This document shows, one piece after another, positions 26,826-34,984 of a stretch of DNA of 64,000 bases. The stretch covers positions 56,637-120,636 of the forward strand of contig JBMOPO010000026.1 of NCBI GenBank assembly GCA_049325095.1. Reading direction: 5' to 3'. Source of the stretch: JAGPUQ01 sp049325095. Its GTDB lineage: Bacteria > Pseudomonadota > Gammaproteobacteria > Pseudomonadales > Porticoccaceae. A program made the translations under genes and the position numbers. Below the pieces are notes generated by a model. It had not been told where the DNA came from. It worked only from the letters and a program-made list of their open reading frames with translations, and ran no database searches. The first letter of the stretch is position 1. Every line of letters begins with the position of its first letter.

Positions 26826-27371
26826 ATCAAAAAAAGTTATGGCAAGGGCCAAGGCAAGCGCGCGCGGCTGAACGACGAAATCGACGATGTGCGCGAAGTG
26901 CGCCTGATCGGTGCCGATGGAGAACAGGTGGGCATAGTCCCCATCGCCGAGGCGTTGAAGCGCGCTGCGGAGACGTCCCTGGATCTGGTGGAGATCGCCG
27001 CGGAGGCACAGCCGCCGGTCTGCAAGCTGATGGATTACGGCAAGCACATCTTCGAGGCCAAGAAGCAGCAGGCGGCGCAGCGCAAGAAGCAGAAGCAGAT
27101 CCAGATCAAGGAGATGAAATTCCGTCCCGGCACCGACGAGGCGGACTACCAGATCAAGCTGCGCAACGTGAAGCGGTTTCTCGAAAACGGCGACAAGGCC
27201 AAGGTGACTTTGCGCTATCGGGGCCGGGAGCTGGCGCACCAGGAGCTCGGCATGGAGATGTTGAAACGGATCGAAAAGGATCTGGAAGAGTTGGGCGGCG
27301 TCGAGCAGTTCCCCAAGATGGAGGGCCGCCAGTTGACCATGGTGATCGCGCCGCGCAGCCGGAAGAAGTAA
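26826..27371 (+). CDS. infC: Translation initiation factor IF-3, ATC start codon
   Basis: The frame is closed by the thrS TAG at 26817 and reads R-V-I-K-K-S-Y-G before the conserved body (LNDEI, EVRLIGADGEQVGIV, VCKLMDYGK, KFRPGTDEADYQIK, EGRQLTMVIAP). No ATG, GTG or TTG can serve without losing the conserved N-terminal LNDEI strand. ATC at 26826, with GCGGAG 9 nt upstream, gives 181 residues, matching the family. infC is known to use rare AUU/AUC-type codons that let IF-3 repress its own translation. It binds the 30S subunit and checks initiator tRNA pairing. Confidence 0.93.
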   Translation: MKKSYGKGQGKRARLNDEIDDVREVRLIGADGEQVGIVPIAEALKRAAETSLDLVEIAAEAQPPVCKLMDYGKHIFEAKKQQAAQRKKQKQIQIKEMKFRPGTDEADYQIKLRNVKRFLENGDKAKVTLRYRGRELAHQELGMEMLKRIEKDLEELGGVEQFPKMEGRQLTMVIAPRSRKK

Positions 27372-27374
27372 CAC

Positions 27375-27418
27375 CCGCCGACCGTGTTCAGCCGTTTGGC
27401 AGGCTGACCGGCGGTTTT
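27375..27418 (+). promoter_or_regulatory. Hairpin with U tract in the rpmI leader
   Basis: CCGCCG (27375-27380) pairs with CGGCGG (27409-27414), an inner CAGCC/GGCTG stem extends it, and TTTT follows. It lies between infC and rpmI, where L20-responsive control of the L35-L20 genes is known in other bacteria. It could be an attenuator or part of an L20-binding leader. Confidence 0.5.
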
Positions 27419-27444
27419 GTCACTGCCCTACCAGGAGGTAGCAA

Positions 27445-27636
27445 ATGCCAAAGATGAAGGTACACAGCGGAGCCGCCAAGCGGTTCAAGAAGACCGCTGC
27501 CGGTTACAAGCACAAGCGGGCTTTCAAGAGCCACATCCTCACCAAGATGACGACCAAGCGCAAACGCCACCTGCGCGGGACCCGGATTCTGAATCCGTCC
27601 GACGCGCCCCTGGTCAGCCGCATGCTGCGGCACTGA
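27445..27636 (+). CDS. rpmI: 50S ribosomal protein L35
   Basis: The 63-residue basic protein (MPKMKVHSGAAKRFKKTAAGYKHKRAFKSH) is full-length L35, including the conserved KRKRHLRGT and the C-terminal VSRMLRH. An AGGAGG ribosome site lies 6 nt before the ATG. It sits in the standard infC-rpmI-rplT order, downstream of a hairpin that may control L35/L20 synthesis. Confidence 0.97.
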   Translation: MPKMKVHSGAAKRFKKTAAGYKHKRAFKSHILTKMTTKRKRHLRGTRILNPSDAPLVSRMLRH

Positions 27637-27661
27637 TCGACAATCGACGGGAGGAGTCATC

Positions 27662-28018
27662 ATGGCGAGAGTGAAACGGGGTGTCGTCGCCCACCGGCGG
27701 CACAAGAAAATTCTCCGGCAGGCCAAGGGCTATTACGGCGCCCGCAGCCGGGTGTTCCGGGTCGCCAAGCAGGCGGTGATCAAGGCCGGTCAATACGCCT
27801 ATCGCGACCGGCGGGTGAAGAAGCGCAATTTCCGCGCCCTCTGGATTACCCGGATCAATGCCCAGGCGCGCGCCGAGGGCATCACCTACAGCCAGCTGAT
27901 CGCCGGCCTGAAGCGGGCGAACATCCAGCTCGACCGGCGCGTGCTGGCCGATCTCGCGGTCCACGACAAGGCGGCGTTTGCCACCATCGCCGCCCAGGCC
28001 AAGACTGCATTAGGCTGA
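27662..28018 (+). CDS. rplT: 50S ribosomal protein L20
   Basis: The 118-residue protein (MARVKRGVVAHRRHKKIL, YYGARSRVFRVAKQAVIKAGQYAYRDRR) is full-length L20, an early-assembly rRNA-binding protein that also represses translation of its own operon in other bacteria. A GGGAGGAG site precedes the ATG. A strong terminator lies 30 bp after its stop, so some transcripts end before pheS. Confidence 0.97.
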   Translation: MARVKRGVVAHRRHKKILRQAKGYYGARSRVFRVAKQAVIKAGQYAYRDRRVKKRNFRALWITRINAQARAEGITYSQLIAGLKRANIQLDRRVLADLAVHDKAAFATIAAQAKTALG

Positions 28019-28047
28019 GGCGCGCCCCCGGGGCGAGCGAACAACGG

Positions 28048-28079
28048 CGGGGAAAGGGGGCGCCCTTTCCCCGTTTTTT
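28048..28079 (+). terminator. Intrinsic terminator between rplT and pheS
   Basis: CGGGGAAAGGG (28048-28058) and CCCTTTCCCCG (28063-28073) form an 11-bp stem with a 4-base loop followed by six T. No Phe-rich leader peptide of the pheM kind precedes it. It either ends the L20 transcript or attenuates pheST. Confidence 0.85.
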
Positions 28080-28125
28080 CGCGCTGCACTGATTGCAAGG
28101 GGCCGGCGGAGAACCGAGCGAACTC

Positions 28126-29139
28126 ATGGACAATCTCGAAGCCATCCTGGCCCGGGCCAGTGCCGCGGTGGAGCGCGCCGAAACCCTGGCCGCGCTGGAG
28201 TCCGAGCGCGTCAACTGTCTGGGCAGGAAAGGCGTGCTCACCGCCCTGTTGCAGGGCCTGGGCAAGCTGCCGGCCGATCGGCGGCGCGCGGCGGGCGCGG
28301 CCATCAATGCGGCCAAGGCGGAGCTGCAGGCCCGGATCGAGGCTCGGCGCCAAGCCCTGGTGGAGGCGGAGCTGGCGCAGCGGCTGGCGGCCGAGGCGCT
28401 CGACGTCACCCTGCCGGGCCGCCGCGTCGACCTCGGCGGGCTGCACCCGATCACCGCTACCCTGCAGCGCATCGAGGCCATTTTCGTGGCCGCCGGCTAT
28501 CGGGTCGAAGAGGGCCCCGAGATCGAGGACGACTATCACAACTTCGAGGCGCTCAACATCCCCGCCCACCATCCGGCGCGGGCGATGCACGACACCTTCT
28601 ACATCGACGATGTCCATGTGTTGCGCACCCATACCTCGCCGGTGCAGATCCGCACCCTGGAGCGCTCGGCGCCGCCGCTGCGGATCATCTGCCCGGGGCG
28701 CGTGTACCGCTGCGACTCCGATCTGACGCACACGCCGATGTTCCATCAGGTGGAGGGCCTGGTGGTGGACCGGGGGATCAACTTCGCCCATCTGCGCGGC
28801 ACGGTCGATCAATTCCTCAAGGCGTTTTTCGCCGCCGACCTGCCGGTGCGTTTCCGGCCGTCCTATTTCCCGTTCACCGAGCCTTCCGCGGAGGTCGACA
28901 TCCAGTGCACCCAGTGCGCGGGGGCCGGCTGCCGGGTGTGCAAGGGCAGCGGCTGGCTGGAGGTCATGGGCTGCGGCCTGGTGCATCCCCGGGTATTGGA
29001 GCACTGCGGCGTCGCTGCCGAGGAGTTTTCCGGGTTCGCGTTCGGCATGGGGGTCGAGCGCCTGGCAATGTTGCGGCACGGGATCGGTGACCTGCGGATG
29101 TTCTTCGAGAACGATCTGCGATTCCTGCAGCAATTCTGA
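28126..29139 (+). CDS. pheS: Phenylalanine--tRNA ligase alpha subunit
   Basis: The 337-residue protein starts at the ATG at 28126 (a TTG at 28093 is less likely). It has the coiled N-terminal arm, LPGRRVDLGGLHPIT, GPEIEDDYHNFEALNIPAHHPAR, HTPMFHQVEG and FAFGMGVERLAMLRHG, the class II motifs for the alpha chain. An inserted C-x2-C-x5-C-x2-C cluster (about residues 260-273) is found in the Bacillus type and not in E. coli PheS. With PheT it charges tRNA-Phe. The gene is about 50 bp past the terminator, and 12 bp before pheT. Confidence 0.95.
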   Translation: MDNLEAILARASAAVERAETLAALESERVNCLGRKGVLTALLQGLGKLPADRRRAAGAAINAAKAELQARIEARRQALVEAELAQRLAAEALDVTLPGRRVDLGGLHPITATLQRIEAIFVAAGYRVEEGPEIEDDYHNFEALNIPAHHPARAMHDTFYIDDVHVLRTHTSPVQIRTLERSAPPLRIICPGRVYRCDSDLTHTPMFHQVEGLVVDRGINFAHLRGTVDQFLKAFFAADLPVRFRPSYFPFTEPSAEVDIQCTQCAGAGCRVCKGSGWLEVMGCGLVHPRVLEHCGVAAEEFSGFAFGMGVERLAMLRHGIGDLRMFFENDLRFLQQF

Positions 29140-29151
29140 CCGGGGAGCGCG

Positions 29152-31533
29152 ATGAAATTCAGCAAGTCCTGGTTGCTGCAACACCTCGAGGGTGAGGTCG
29201 GCACGGCGGAGTTGGTCGAACGCCTGACCATGGCCGGTTTGGAAGTGGACGGCGTCGAGCCGGCCGCTCCGCGGTTCAGCGGCGTGGTGGTCGGCGAAAT
29301 CGAAGCCGTGGAACCGCATCCGGGCGCCGACCAGTTGCGCATCTGTCGGGTGCGTGGCAGCGGTGACCGGCGCCACCAGGTGGTCTGCGGGGCGCCCAAC
29401 GCCGCCGTGGGCCTGAAGGCGCCATTCGCCGAGGTGGGCGCCCGGCTGCCCAACGGGCCGCCGATCCAGGCGGTCCGGCTGCGTGGGGTGGAGTCCCGGG
29501 GGATGCTGTGCTCGGCGGCCGAGCTCGGGCTGTCCGGAGACGGCCAGGGACTGTTGGAGCTGGATCCCGCGCTGGCGGTCGGGGCGGACCTGCGCGCCGC
29601 GCTGGACCTCGACGATGTGATCATCGAGGTCGACCTCACGCCCAACCGCGGCGACTGCCTGAGCATCCGCGGCCTGGCCCGGGAGACCGCGGCGGTGCTG
29701 GGCGGGACGCTGCGCGACTGGCCCATTCCGCCGGTCGCGCCGGCGATCGATGACCACCTGCGGATCGACCTGCTCGCCGGCGGCGCCTGCCCGCGCTACG
29801 CCGGCCGTGTGATACGCGGCCTCGATCCCGCGGCGCGCACCCCGCAATGGCTGCAGGAGCGGCTGCGGCGGGCCGGCCTCCGCGCGATCCACCCGGTGGT
29901 GGATGTGACCAACTACGTCATGCTCGAACTGGGGCAGCCCATGCACGGGTTCGACCTGGCGCAGATCCGGGGCGGGATCCAGGTTCGCTTCGCCCGGCCC
30001 GGCGAGGTGCTGGCGCTGCTCGACGGCTCCGAGTTGGCGGTGGCGGACGAGGGCACCCTGGTGATCGCCGATGCCGAGCGGCCGCTGGCGCTGGCCGGCA
30101 TCCTGGGCGGCCGCGACAGCGGGGTGCAGGCCGCGACGCGCGATGTGTTTCTGGAGAGCGCCCATTTCGATCCGCGGACGATCTCCGGCAAGGCGCGGCA
30201 GTTGGGTGTCCAGACGGATTCTGCGCACCGGTTCGAGCGCGGTGTGGATCCCGAATTGCCGCGGGTCGCGCTGGAACGCGCCACCGCGTTGTTGCTGGAG
30301 ATCGCCGGCGGAACCGCCGGCCCGGTGCAGGTCGCCGAGGTTCCCGAGCGCCTGCCGGCGCCGGCCACGGTGGGGCTGCGGCGCGCACGCCTGGCGCAGT
30401 TGTTGGGGGTGGAGATCCCGCCGCCAAGGGTCGGTGAAATCCTCTCCCGTCTCGGGCTCGAACCGCTCGGGGAAGGCGCGGGCGAATGGCGGTTCAGGAT
30501 ACCGAGCTGGCGATTCGATCTCGGCATCGAGGCCGATCTGATCGAGGAGGTGGCCCGGATCCACGGGTACAACGAATTGCCCGCGGCGCTACCGGCGCTG
30601 GCGCCCGAACTCGGTGCACCGCCGCAAACGGGGTTGCAGGATCTGCGCCTGGCGTTGGTCCACCGCGGCTATCGGGAGGCCATCTGCTACAGTTTCGTCC
30701 CGCCCGAAGTGGTCGCTCTGGTGTGTGGCGAAGCGACCGGGGTCCCGGTCGCCAACCCGATCAGCGCGGCGCTGTCGGTGATGCGGCCGAGCCTCTGGCC
30801 CGGCCTGTTGTTGGCGGCCCGCCACAACCTCAACCGGCAGGCGGGGCGGCTGCGGCTGTTCGAAGCCGGTTTGCGGTTCGAGCGGACGCCGGGTTTCGGC
30901 CAGCAGCCGACCCTGGCCGGGCTGGTTACCGGCGAGCTGGATCCGGAGAGTTGGGCCAATCCGCGGCAGCGGGTCGATTTTCACGCCCTCAAGGGCGATG
31001 TCGAAGTGCTGTTGGCAGTGGCCGGCGCGGCCGGGCAGGTCACCGGCGAGCGCGGTGCGCACCCGGCCCTGCATCCCGGGCAGTGCCTGCGCCTGCGCGA
31101 TGCCCGGGGGCAGGTGCTGGGCTACGCCGGCGCCCTGAACCCGGTGGTCGCCCGGCAACTGGAGCTGGAGCAGCCGATCCTGCTGTTCGAGCTGTTCTGC
31201 GATCGCCTGCCGGCGGCCGCAGCCGGGCGGTTTCGCGCGCCCAGCAGATTTCCCGCGGTGCGCCGCGACATCGCCGTGGTGGTGGCGCGCGAGGTGCTGG
31301 CTGCGGACCTGCTGGCGGCCGCCCGCCGGGCCGCCGGAGAGCGGCTCGTCGATTTGAGGGTATTTGACGTTTATCAGGGAGAAGGTCTTGAAAACAATGA
31401 AAAAAGTGTCGCGATTGGCTTGACCTTTCAGGATCATGAGCGCACCCTGACGGATGCCGATGTACAGATCGCCGAGCGAGCGGTGATCGAGTCGCTGGCA
31501 GAGGAATTCGGGGCCAGATTGCGGGGAGGCTAG
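29152..31533 (+). CDS. pheT: Phenylalanine--tRNA ligase beta subunit
   Basis: The 793-residue protein has an N-terminal tRNA-binding domain (VVVGEIEAVEPHPGADQLRICRV), B3/B4 editing domains (GARLPNGPPI, RGVESRGMLCSAAELGLS), B5 and class II core domains, and a C-terminal ferredoxin-fold anticodon-binding domain (RAPSRFPAVRRDIAVVV). It is the structural and editing partner of PheS. Its stop TAG is immediately followed by the ihfA ATG, so pheT and ihfA are closely coupled. Confidence 0.97.
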   Translation: MKFSKSWLLQHLEGEVGTAELVERLTMAGLEVDGVEPAAPRFSGVVVGEIEAVEPHPGADQLRICRVRGSGDRRHQVVCGAPNAAVGLKAPFAEVGARLPNGPPIQAVRLRGVESRGMLCSAAELGLSGDGQGLLELDPALAVGADLRAALDLDDVIIEVDLTPNRGDCLSIRGLARETAAVLGGTLRDWPIPPVAPAIDDHLRIDLLAGGACPRYAGRVIRGLDPAARTPQWLQERLRRAGLRAIHPVVDVTNYVMLELGQPMHGFDLAQIRGGIQVRFARPGEVLALLDGSELAVADEGTLVIADAERPLALAGILGGRDSGVQAATRDVFLESAHFDPRTISGKARQLGVQTDSAHRFERGVDPELPRVALERATALLLEIAGGTAGPVQVAEVPERLPAPATVGLRRARLAQLLGVEIPPPRVGEILSRLGLEPLGEGAGEWRFRIPSWRFDLGIEADLIEEVARIHGYNELPAALPALAPELGAPPQTGLQDLRLALVHRGYREAICYSFVPPEVVALVCGEATGVPVANPISAALSVMRPSLWPGLLLAARHNLNRQAGRLRLFEAGLRFERTPGFGQQPTLAGLVTGELDPESWANPRQRVDFHALKGDVEVLLAVAGAAGQVTGERGAHPALHPGQCLRLRDARGQVLGYAGALNPVVARQLELEQPILLFELFCDRLPAAAAGRFRAPSRFPAVRRDIAVVVAREVLAADLLAAARRAAGERLVDLRVFDVYQGEGLENNEKSVAIGLTFQDHERTLTDADVQIAERAVIESLAEEFGARLRGG

Positions 31534-31833
31534 ATGACAGCGCTGACCAAGGCGGACATCGCAGAGCTGCTCTATACGGAGCTCGGCCTGAACAAGCGGG
31601 AGGCCAAGGAATTGGTGGAACACTTTTTCGAGGAAATCCGCAAGGCGTTGGAGGCCAATGATCCCGTCAAGCTGTCCAGTTTCGGGAACTTCGATCTGCG
31701 CGACAAAACCCCCCGCCCGGGCCGCAACCCCAAGACCGGCCAGGAGATCCCCATCGCTGCGCGCCGGGTGGTGACCTTCAAGCCGGGCCAGAAGCTGAAA
31801 GCCAGGGTGGAGAGCCATGCTGGAGCCCAGTAA
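31534..31833 (+). CDS. ihfA: Integration host factor alpha subunit
   Basis: The 99-residue protein (TALTKADIAELLYTELGLNKREAKELVEHFFEEIRKALE) has the HU/IHF fold with the DNA-intercalating arm RNPKTGQEIPI and terminal PGQKLKARVE. The ATG abuts the pheT stop. With IHF-beta it bends DNA at specific sites. It is followed, with a 17-nt overlap, by a MerR-type gene, exactly the gamma-proteobacterial gene order. Confidence 0.97.
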   Translation: MTALTKADIAELLYTELGLNKREAKELVEHFFEEIRKALEANDPVKLSSFGNFDLRDKTPRPGRNPKTGQEIPIAARRVVTFKPGQKLKARVESHAGAQ

Positions 31834-32173
31834 CAACAGCCAATTGCCGCCGATCCCCGGCAAGCGCTACTTCACCATCGGGGAGGTCAGCGAGCTGTGC
31901 GACGTCAAGCCCCATGTGCTGCGGTACTGGGAGCAGGAGTTTCCCATGCTCAACCCCGTCAAGCGGCGGGGCAATCGACGGTATTACCAGCGCCAGGATG
32001 TATTGATGATCCGCCAGATCCGCTCGCTGCTCTACGAGCAGGGTTTCACCATCGGTGGGGCGCGCCTGCGCATGGGGGGCGAGCACATCAAGCAGGAGGC
32101 GACCCAGGTTCGTCAGCTCATCGACCAGACGGTGGCTGAACTCGAGGACGTACTGTCCGAACTCAAGCGTTGA
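31817..32173 (+). CDS. MerR family transcriptional regulator
   Basis: The 118-residue protein has an N-terminal winged HTH of the MerR type (RYFTIGEVSELCDVKPHVLRYWEQEFP), then RRYYQRQDVLMIRQIRSLLYEQGFTI, and a short dimerisation helix, with no effector domain or metal-binding cysteines of the mercury type. It overlaps ihfA by 17 nt and is the conserved small MerR that follows ihfA in many Gammaproteobacteria. Its regulon is unknown. Confidence 0.9.
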   Translation: MLEPSNNSQLPPIPGKRYFTIGEVSELCDVKPHVLRYWEQEFPMLNPVKRRGNRRYYQRQDVLMIRQIRSLLYEQGFTIGGARLRMGGEHIKQEATQVRQLIDQTVAELEDVLSELKR

Positions 32174-32178
32174 TCGCC

Positions 32179-32206
32179 TTGCTTTGGCCGCCGCTTTCCG
32201 TATGAT
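32179..32206 (+). promoter_or_regulatory. Sigma70-like promoter of tRNA-Pro
   Basis: TTGCTT (32179-32184) and TATGAT (32201-32206) are 16 bp apart, and the tRNA starts 31 bp later. Confidence 0.55.
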
Positions 32207-32237
32207 GGCGGCCTCCCCTCGGGGCGACTGAAAATCT

Positions 32238-32314
32238 CGGAGCGTAGCGCAGCCTGGTAGCGCACCACACTGGGGGTGTGGTGGTCGTGGGTTCAAATCC
32301 CGCCGCTCCGACCA
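32238..32314 (+). tRNA. tRNA-Pro (anticodon GGG)
   Basis: The 77-nt cloverleaf has acceptor CGGAGCG/CGCTCCG, a D loop with GCCTGGTAGCGC, anticodon stem CCACA/TGTGG with loop CTGGGGG placing GGG at 34-36, a T arm TTCAAAT and an encoded CCA at 32312-32314. It decodes CCC and CCU codons. It ends the plus-strand translation block. Confidence 0.95.
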
Positions 32315-32374
32315 ATCCCCACCGCGGCATGCGCCGGAACCAGATCCGGCCGCCCGCAGCGCTCTAACCGGTCT

Positions 32375-32815
32375 CTACAGGGGAACCGGCAGGAAGTCCC
32401 GGATTTCCGTCGGTGTTCTGGCCACGACATCCTTGCCGATTTCGGCCTGCACCAGGCTGCGGCAGGATTCCGAGAGCGCCTTGCGCAACCGGCCGAGCAT
32501 GTCGGGTTCGGCCACCACGTAGAGCCTGTCCAGCCCGTGCGCGGTGACCGCCTGGTCGAGCGCGGCGGCGATATCGCGGGCAAAGCGGTCTGCCGCCTTG
32601 TCGTGCGCCGAGGTGCGGTGTCCCTCTACGTGCTGCTGGCCGCCGCTGCCCCCGCCCTGGTATTTGCCGGGAGCATCCGTGGTCAGATCCTGCTCGCGCA
32701 GGCGGGCCGCGGGATTGACCTGATCGACCAGCTCGCTGACCAGGGAAAGGGCGTTGGCCTTGAACAGCCGGGCCCTGCTGTGATTGCAGACAATGACCCC
32801 GATGGTGCTCGACAT
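32375..32815 (-). CDS. Host-attachment-protein family (PF10116-like)
   Basis: The 146-residue protein (STIGVIVCNHSRARLFKAN, then HKAADRFARDIAAALDQAV, LYVVAEPDMLGRLRKALS, VVARTPTEIRDFLPV) has the build of the host-attachment family, a release-factor-like nucleotide/RNA-binding fold named for a plant-attachment locus. A GGSGGQQ linker lies near the middle. The function in this organism is unknown. It is a single minus-strand gene, 61 bp past tRNA-Pro and convergent with it. Confidence 0.75.
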   Translation of the reverse strand: MSSTIGVIVCNHSRARLFKANALSLVSELVDQVNPAARLREQDLTTDAPGKYQGGGSGGQQHVEGHRTSAHDKAADRFARDIAAALDQAVTAHGLDRLYVVAEPDMLGRLRKALSESCRSLVQAEIGKDVVARTPTEIRDFLPVPL

Positions 32816-32938
32816 GGCGCTGGCTCCTGACCTGGGAAGGTCAGCCTAGCGCGATGCTCGCCGGGGGTGCTGATCCAGGTCAAGCATGGAGGGGGAACCG
32901 CCGGGGGACCCGGGCGCGGCGGGGAGCGGGCAACAAGG

Positions 32939-32968
32939 GGCGCCCGGCCGCACCTGCGGCCGGGCGCC
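32939..32968 (-). terminator. Strong hairpin after the amidohydrolase gene
   Basis: GGCGCCCGGCCGC (32939-32951) and GCGGCCGGGCGCC (32956-32968) form a perfect 13-bp stem with a 4-base loop, 8 bp past the amidohydrolase stop. Only a weak T run (CCTTGTTG) follows on the minus strand. Confidence 0.6.
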
Positions 32969-32975
32969 GAGCCGG

Positions 32976-34862
32976 TCAGTGCCGGTTGGCGCGCAGCGCC
33001 CGGCCCAGGGTCTCCTTGCCCAGTACCGGTGTGAAGCGGCAGCCGTTTTCCCAGACCCGCCGGCCGTTGATGTACACCTGATCGACTACGCCGTCGGAGC
33101 GGTTGACCATCACATCGTGCTCGAACAGCTCGTGGTAGACCTTGGTGCGGCCTTTGTTCATGTCGTGGTGCTTGAGCTGCTCCGGGTCGATCAGGATCAC
33201 GTCGGCCTGACAGCCGGGATCGATACGGCCCACGTCGAGGCCGAAGAACTCCGCCGGCTCCCGGGTGAGGCGGTGGACCGCCTCCGCCACCCGCGCCACG
33301 CCGCGCTTCTGGGCGATGCGCAGGGTGCCCAGGTTGCCGTCGTAGAACGCCAGGTTGGTGAGGTGGGCGCCGGAGTCGTTGAAGCCCGGCATCGCGTTCT
33401 TGTCGAACAGGATCTGTTCCACGATATCTTCGTTGGTGTTGGCGACATCGAACCACCAGCGGAAGCCGGTATCGTAGAGGCGCAGGCACTGCAGCCAGAA
33501 CTCGCGCGGGTCGGTGGCGGAATCCGGGAAGCGATCGAACTCGGCCGCCTCGGCGGCATCCTTGGCGCCGGCCTTGCCGCCGCTGGTCTTGTACTGGGTG
33601 AGGCGCGCCAGGACCTGCGCCAGGGTGTCGCCGTTCCAGCCCGGCACCGCACAGTCGTCGAAGTGCATCCTGGCAAAATCCATCTGGAAGGTGGCGCGCT
33701 CGTCGGAACTGCCGCCGATCTGGGCGAGATTGGCGGTGGTGTTGGTCATCTTGGCCCAGTCGGTCTTGAACTCCTCCAGCCACTGGGGATCGTTGAGCAG
33801 CGCCTGCCGCCCGGCGACATCGTCGGCTTCGCAGGCCACCATCCTGCGGGTCGAGGGCAGTTCCTCGAACACCGGCGAGATCATGCCGTCCGACCACATC
33901 CGGAATGGGCCGCCCAGCGCCTGGAAGTGGATTTTCCCCTTGAAGATCGGCGAGTTGATCACCCGGCCGAGCTTGAGCATCTTCTGCCAGACGCCGGGTA
34001 CCGAGACGAAGTCGACCGCGGTGAGCGCGGAGATCTTCAGCGGCTTGCCGCGGAATCGGCCGGCGGACCAGAAGTAGCGCTTGAGGGTGCGCAGCATCCT
34101 CTGTCCATCCGGATTGGTCTGCCAGACGCCGTCGTTCCGGCGCACGATCTCGATGATCGGGCGCAGCTCGTCGTCCTCCGCGAAATGTGACGGGATGCGG
34201 ATGTGCTTGTTGGGATCATTGGCCAGGTAGTGGAACACGATCTGGTCGGTGGACAGGCCCAGGTAACCCAGGTCCATGGCCTCCTCCATGATCGCCGCCA
34301 GTCTGCGCCGTTCCGCCTGATTGGGGGGGCGGGTGACTGAAGCCTGGGTGCCCATGACCTCGATGCGCATCATGGAGTGGGGAATGAAGGCGGCGACGTT
34401 GGGACCCAGGGGGATATCCTGGAAGTGCTTGAGGTAGTCGGCGATGTTGTCCCAGGTAATCTTCTGGATGCACCTGTCGAGCACCCGCTTGGGCATGTTC
34501 TCCACCCGGGTGAAGCAGTCGATGATCGGGTCCTCGCCGTTCCTGCGCTGGCTGCCGAAGGCGATGCCCAGGGAGCAACTGCCCAACAGCACGGTGGTGG
34601 TGCCGTGGCGTACCGCCTCCTGCAGTCCCGGATTGGCCTCGGCTTCCAGATCGAGATGGGTGTGGATGTCCAGCAGGCCGGGCATCAGCCACTTGCCGGT
34701 GGCGTCGACCACCTCGCCGGGCGCCCTGACCTGCAGGCCGGGCCCGCGGGCCAACACCTTGCCGTTGCCGATGGCCAGATCCTCGACCCTGGGCGCGGCG
34801 CCGCTGCCGTCGAAGACCAGGGCGTTGCGGATCAGGGTGTCGCATGTGTCGAGTTGTTGCAT
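32976..34862 (-). CDS. D-aminoacylase-like amidohydrolase
   Basis: The 628-residue protein starts at the ATG at 34862, which has GGGGG 8 nt upstream; the reading frame further upstream is shadow sequence. It opens like amidohydrolase-3/D-aminoacylase members (DTLIRNALVFDGSGAAPRVEDLAIGNGKVLA), has the metal site DIHTHLD near residue 65, and later LLGSCSLGIAFG and HFAEDDELRPI. Family members hydrolyse N-acyl-D-amino acids, hydantoins or related amides; the exact substrate is open. It is monocistronic, followed by a strong hairpin. Confidence 0.8.
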   Translation of the reverse strand: MQQLDTCDTLIRNALVFDGSGAAPRVEDLAIGNGKVLARGPGLQVRAPGEVVDATGKWLMPGLLDIHTHLDLEAEANPGLQEAVRHGTTTVLLGSCSLGIAFGSQRRNGEDPIIDCFTRVENMPKRVLDRCIQKITWDNIADYLKHFQDIPLGPNVAAFIPHSMMRIEVMGTQASVTRPPNQAERRRLAAIMEEAMDLGYLGLSTDQIVFHYLANDPNKHIRIPSHFAEDDELRPIIEIVRRNDGVWQTNPDGQRMLRTLKRYFWSAGRFRGKPLKISALTAVDFVSVPGVWQKMLKLGRVINSPIFKGKIHFQALGGPFRMWSDGMISPVFEELPSTRRMVACEADDVAGRQALLNDPQWLEEFKTDWAKMTNTTANLAQIGGSSDERATFQMDFARMHFDDCAVPGWNGDTLAQVLARLTQYKTSGGKAGAKDAAEAAEFDRFPDSATDPREFWLQCLRLYDTGFRWWFDVANTNEDIVEQILFDKNAMPGFNDSGAHLTNLAFYDGNLGTLRIAQKRGVARVAEAVHRLTREPAEFFGLDVGRIDPGCQADVILIDPEQLKHHDMNKGRTKVYHELFEHDVMVNRSDGVVDQVYINGRRVWENGCRFTPVLGKETLGRALRANRH

Positions 34863-34890
34863 GAGTTTACCCCCGGGTAGAAAACGCTTC

Positions 34891-34920
34891 ATTTTGTTGC
34901 AACCGATTGACGCAAAGCAA
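34891..34920 (-). promoter_or_regulatory. Possible promoter of the amidohydrolase gene
   Basis: On the minus strand TTGCTT (34920-34915) and CAAAAT (34896-34891) are 18 bp apart and lie 29 bp before the ATG, within a short AT-richer stretch. Confidence 0.35.
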
Positions 34921-34984
34921 GAGATCCGGAAGCTTTCGGTGACCGCCGGACAGCACCCCGGGGGCTGGGCGCGGCGGCCGGCGG

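Noticed and set aside
28019..28125. A pheM-type Phe leader peptide before pheS
   Set aside because: The 30 bp before the hairpin contain no start codon followed by a Phe run.
32238..32815. tRNA-Pro as an integration site with the host-attachment gene as cargo
   Set aside because: No integrase, no repeated tRNA 3' end and no composition change are seen nearby; the host-attachment family is not phage-borne by itself.
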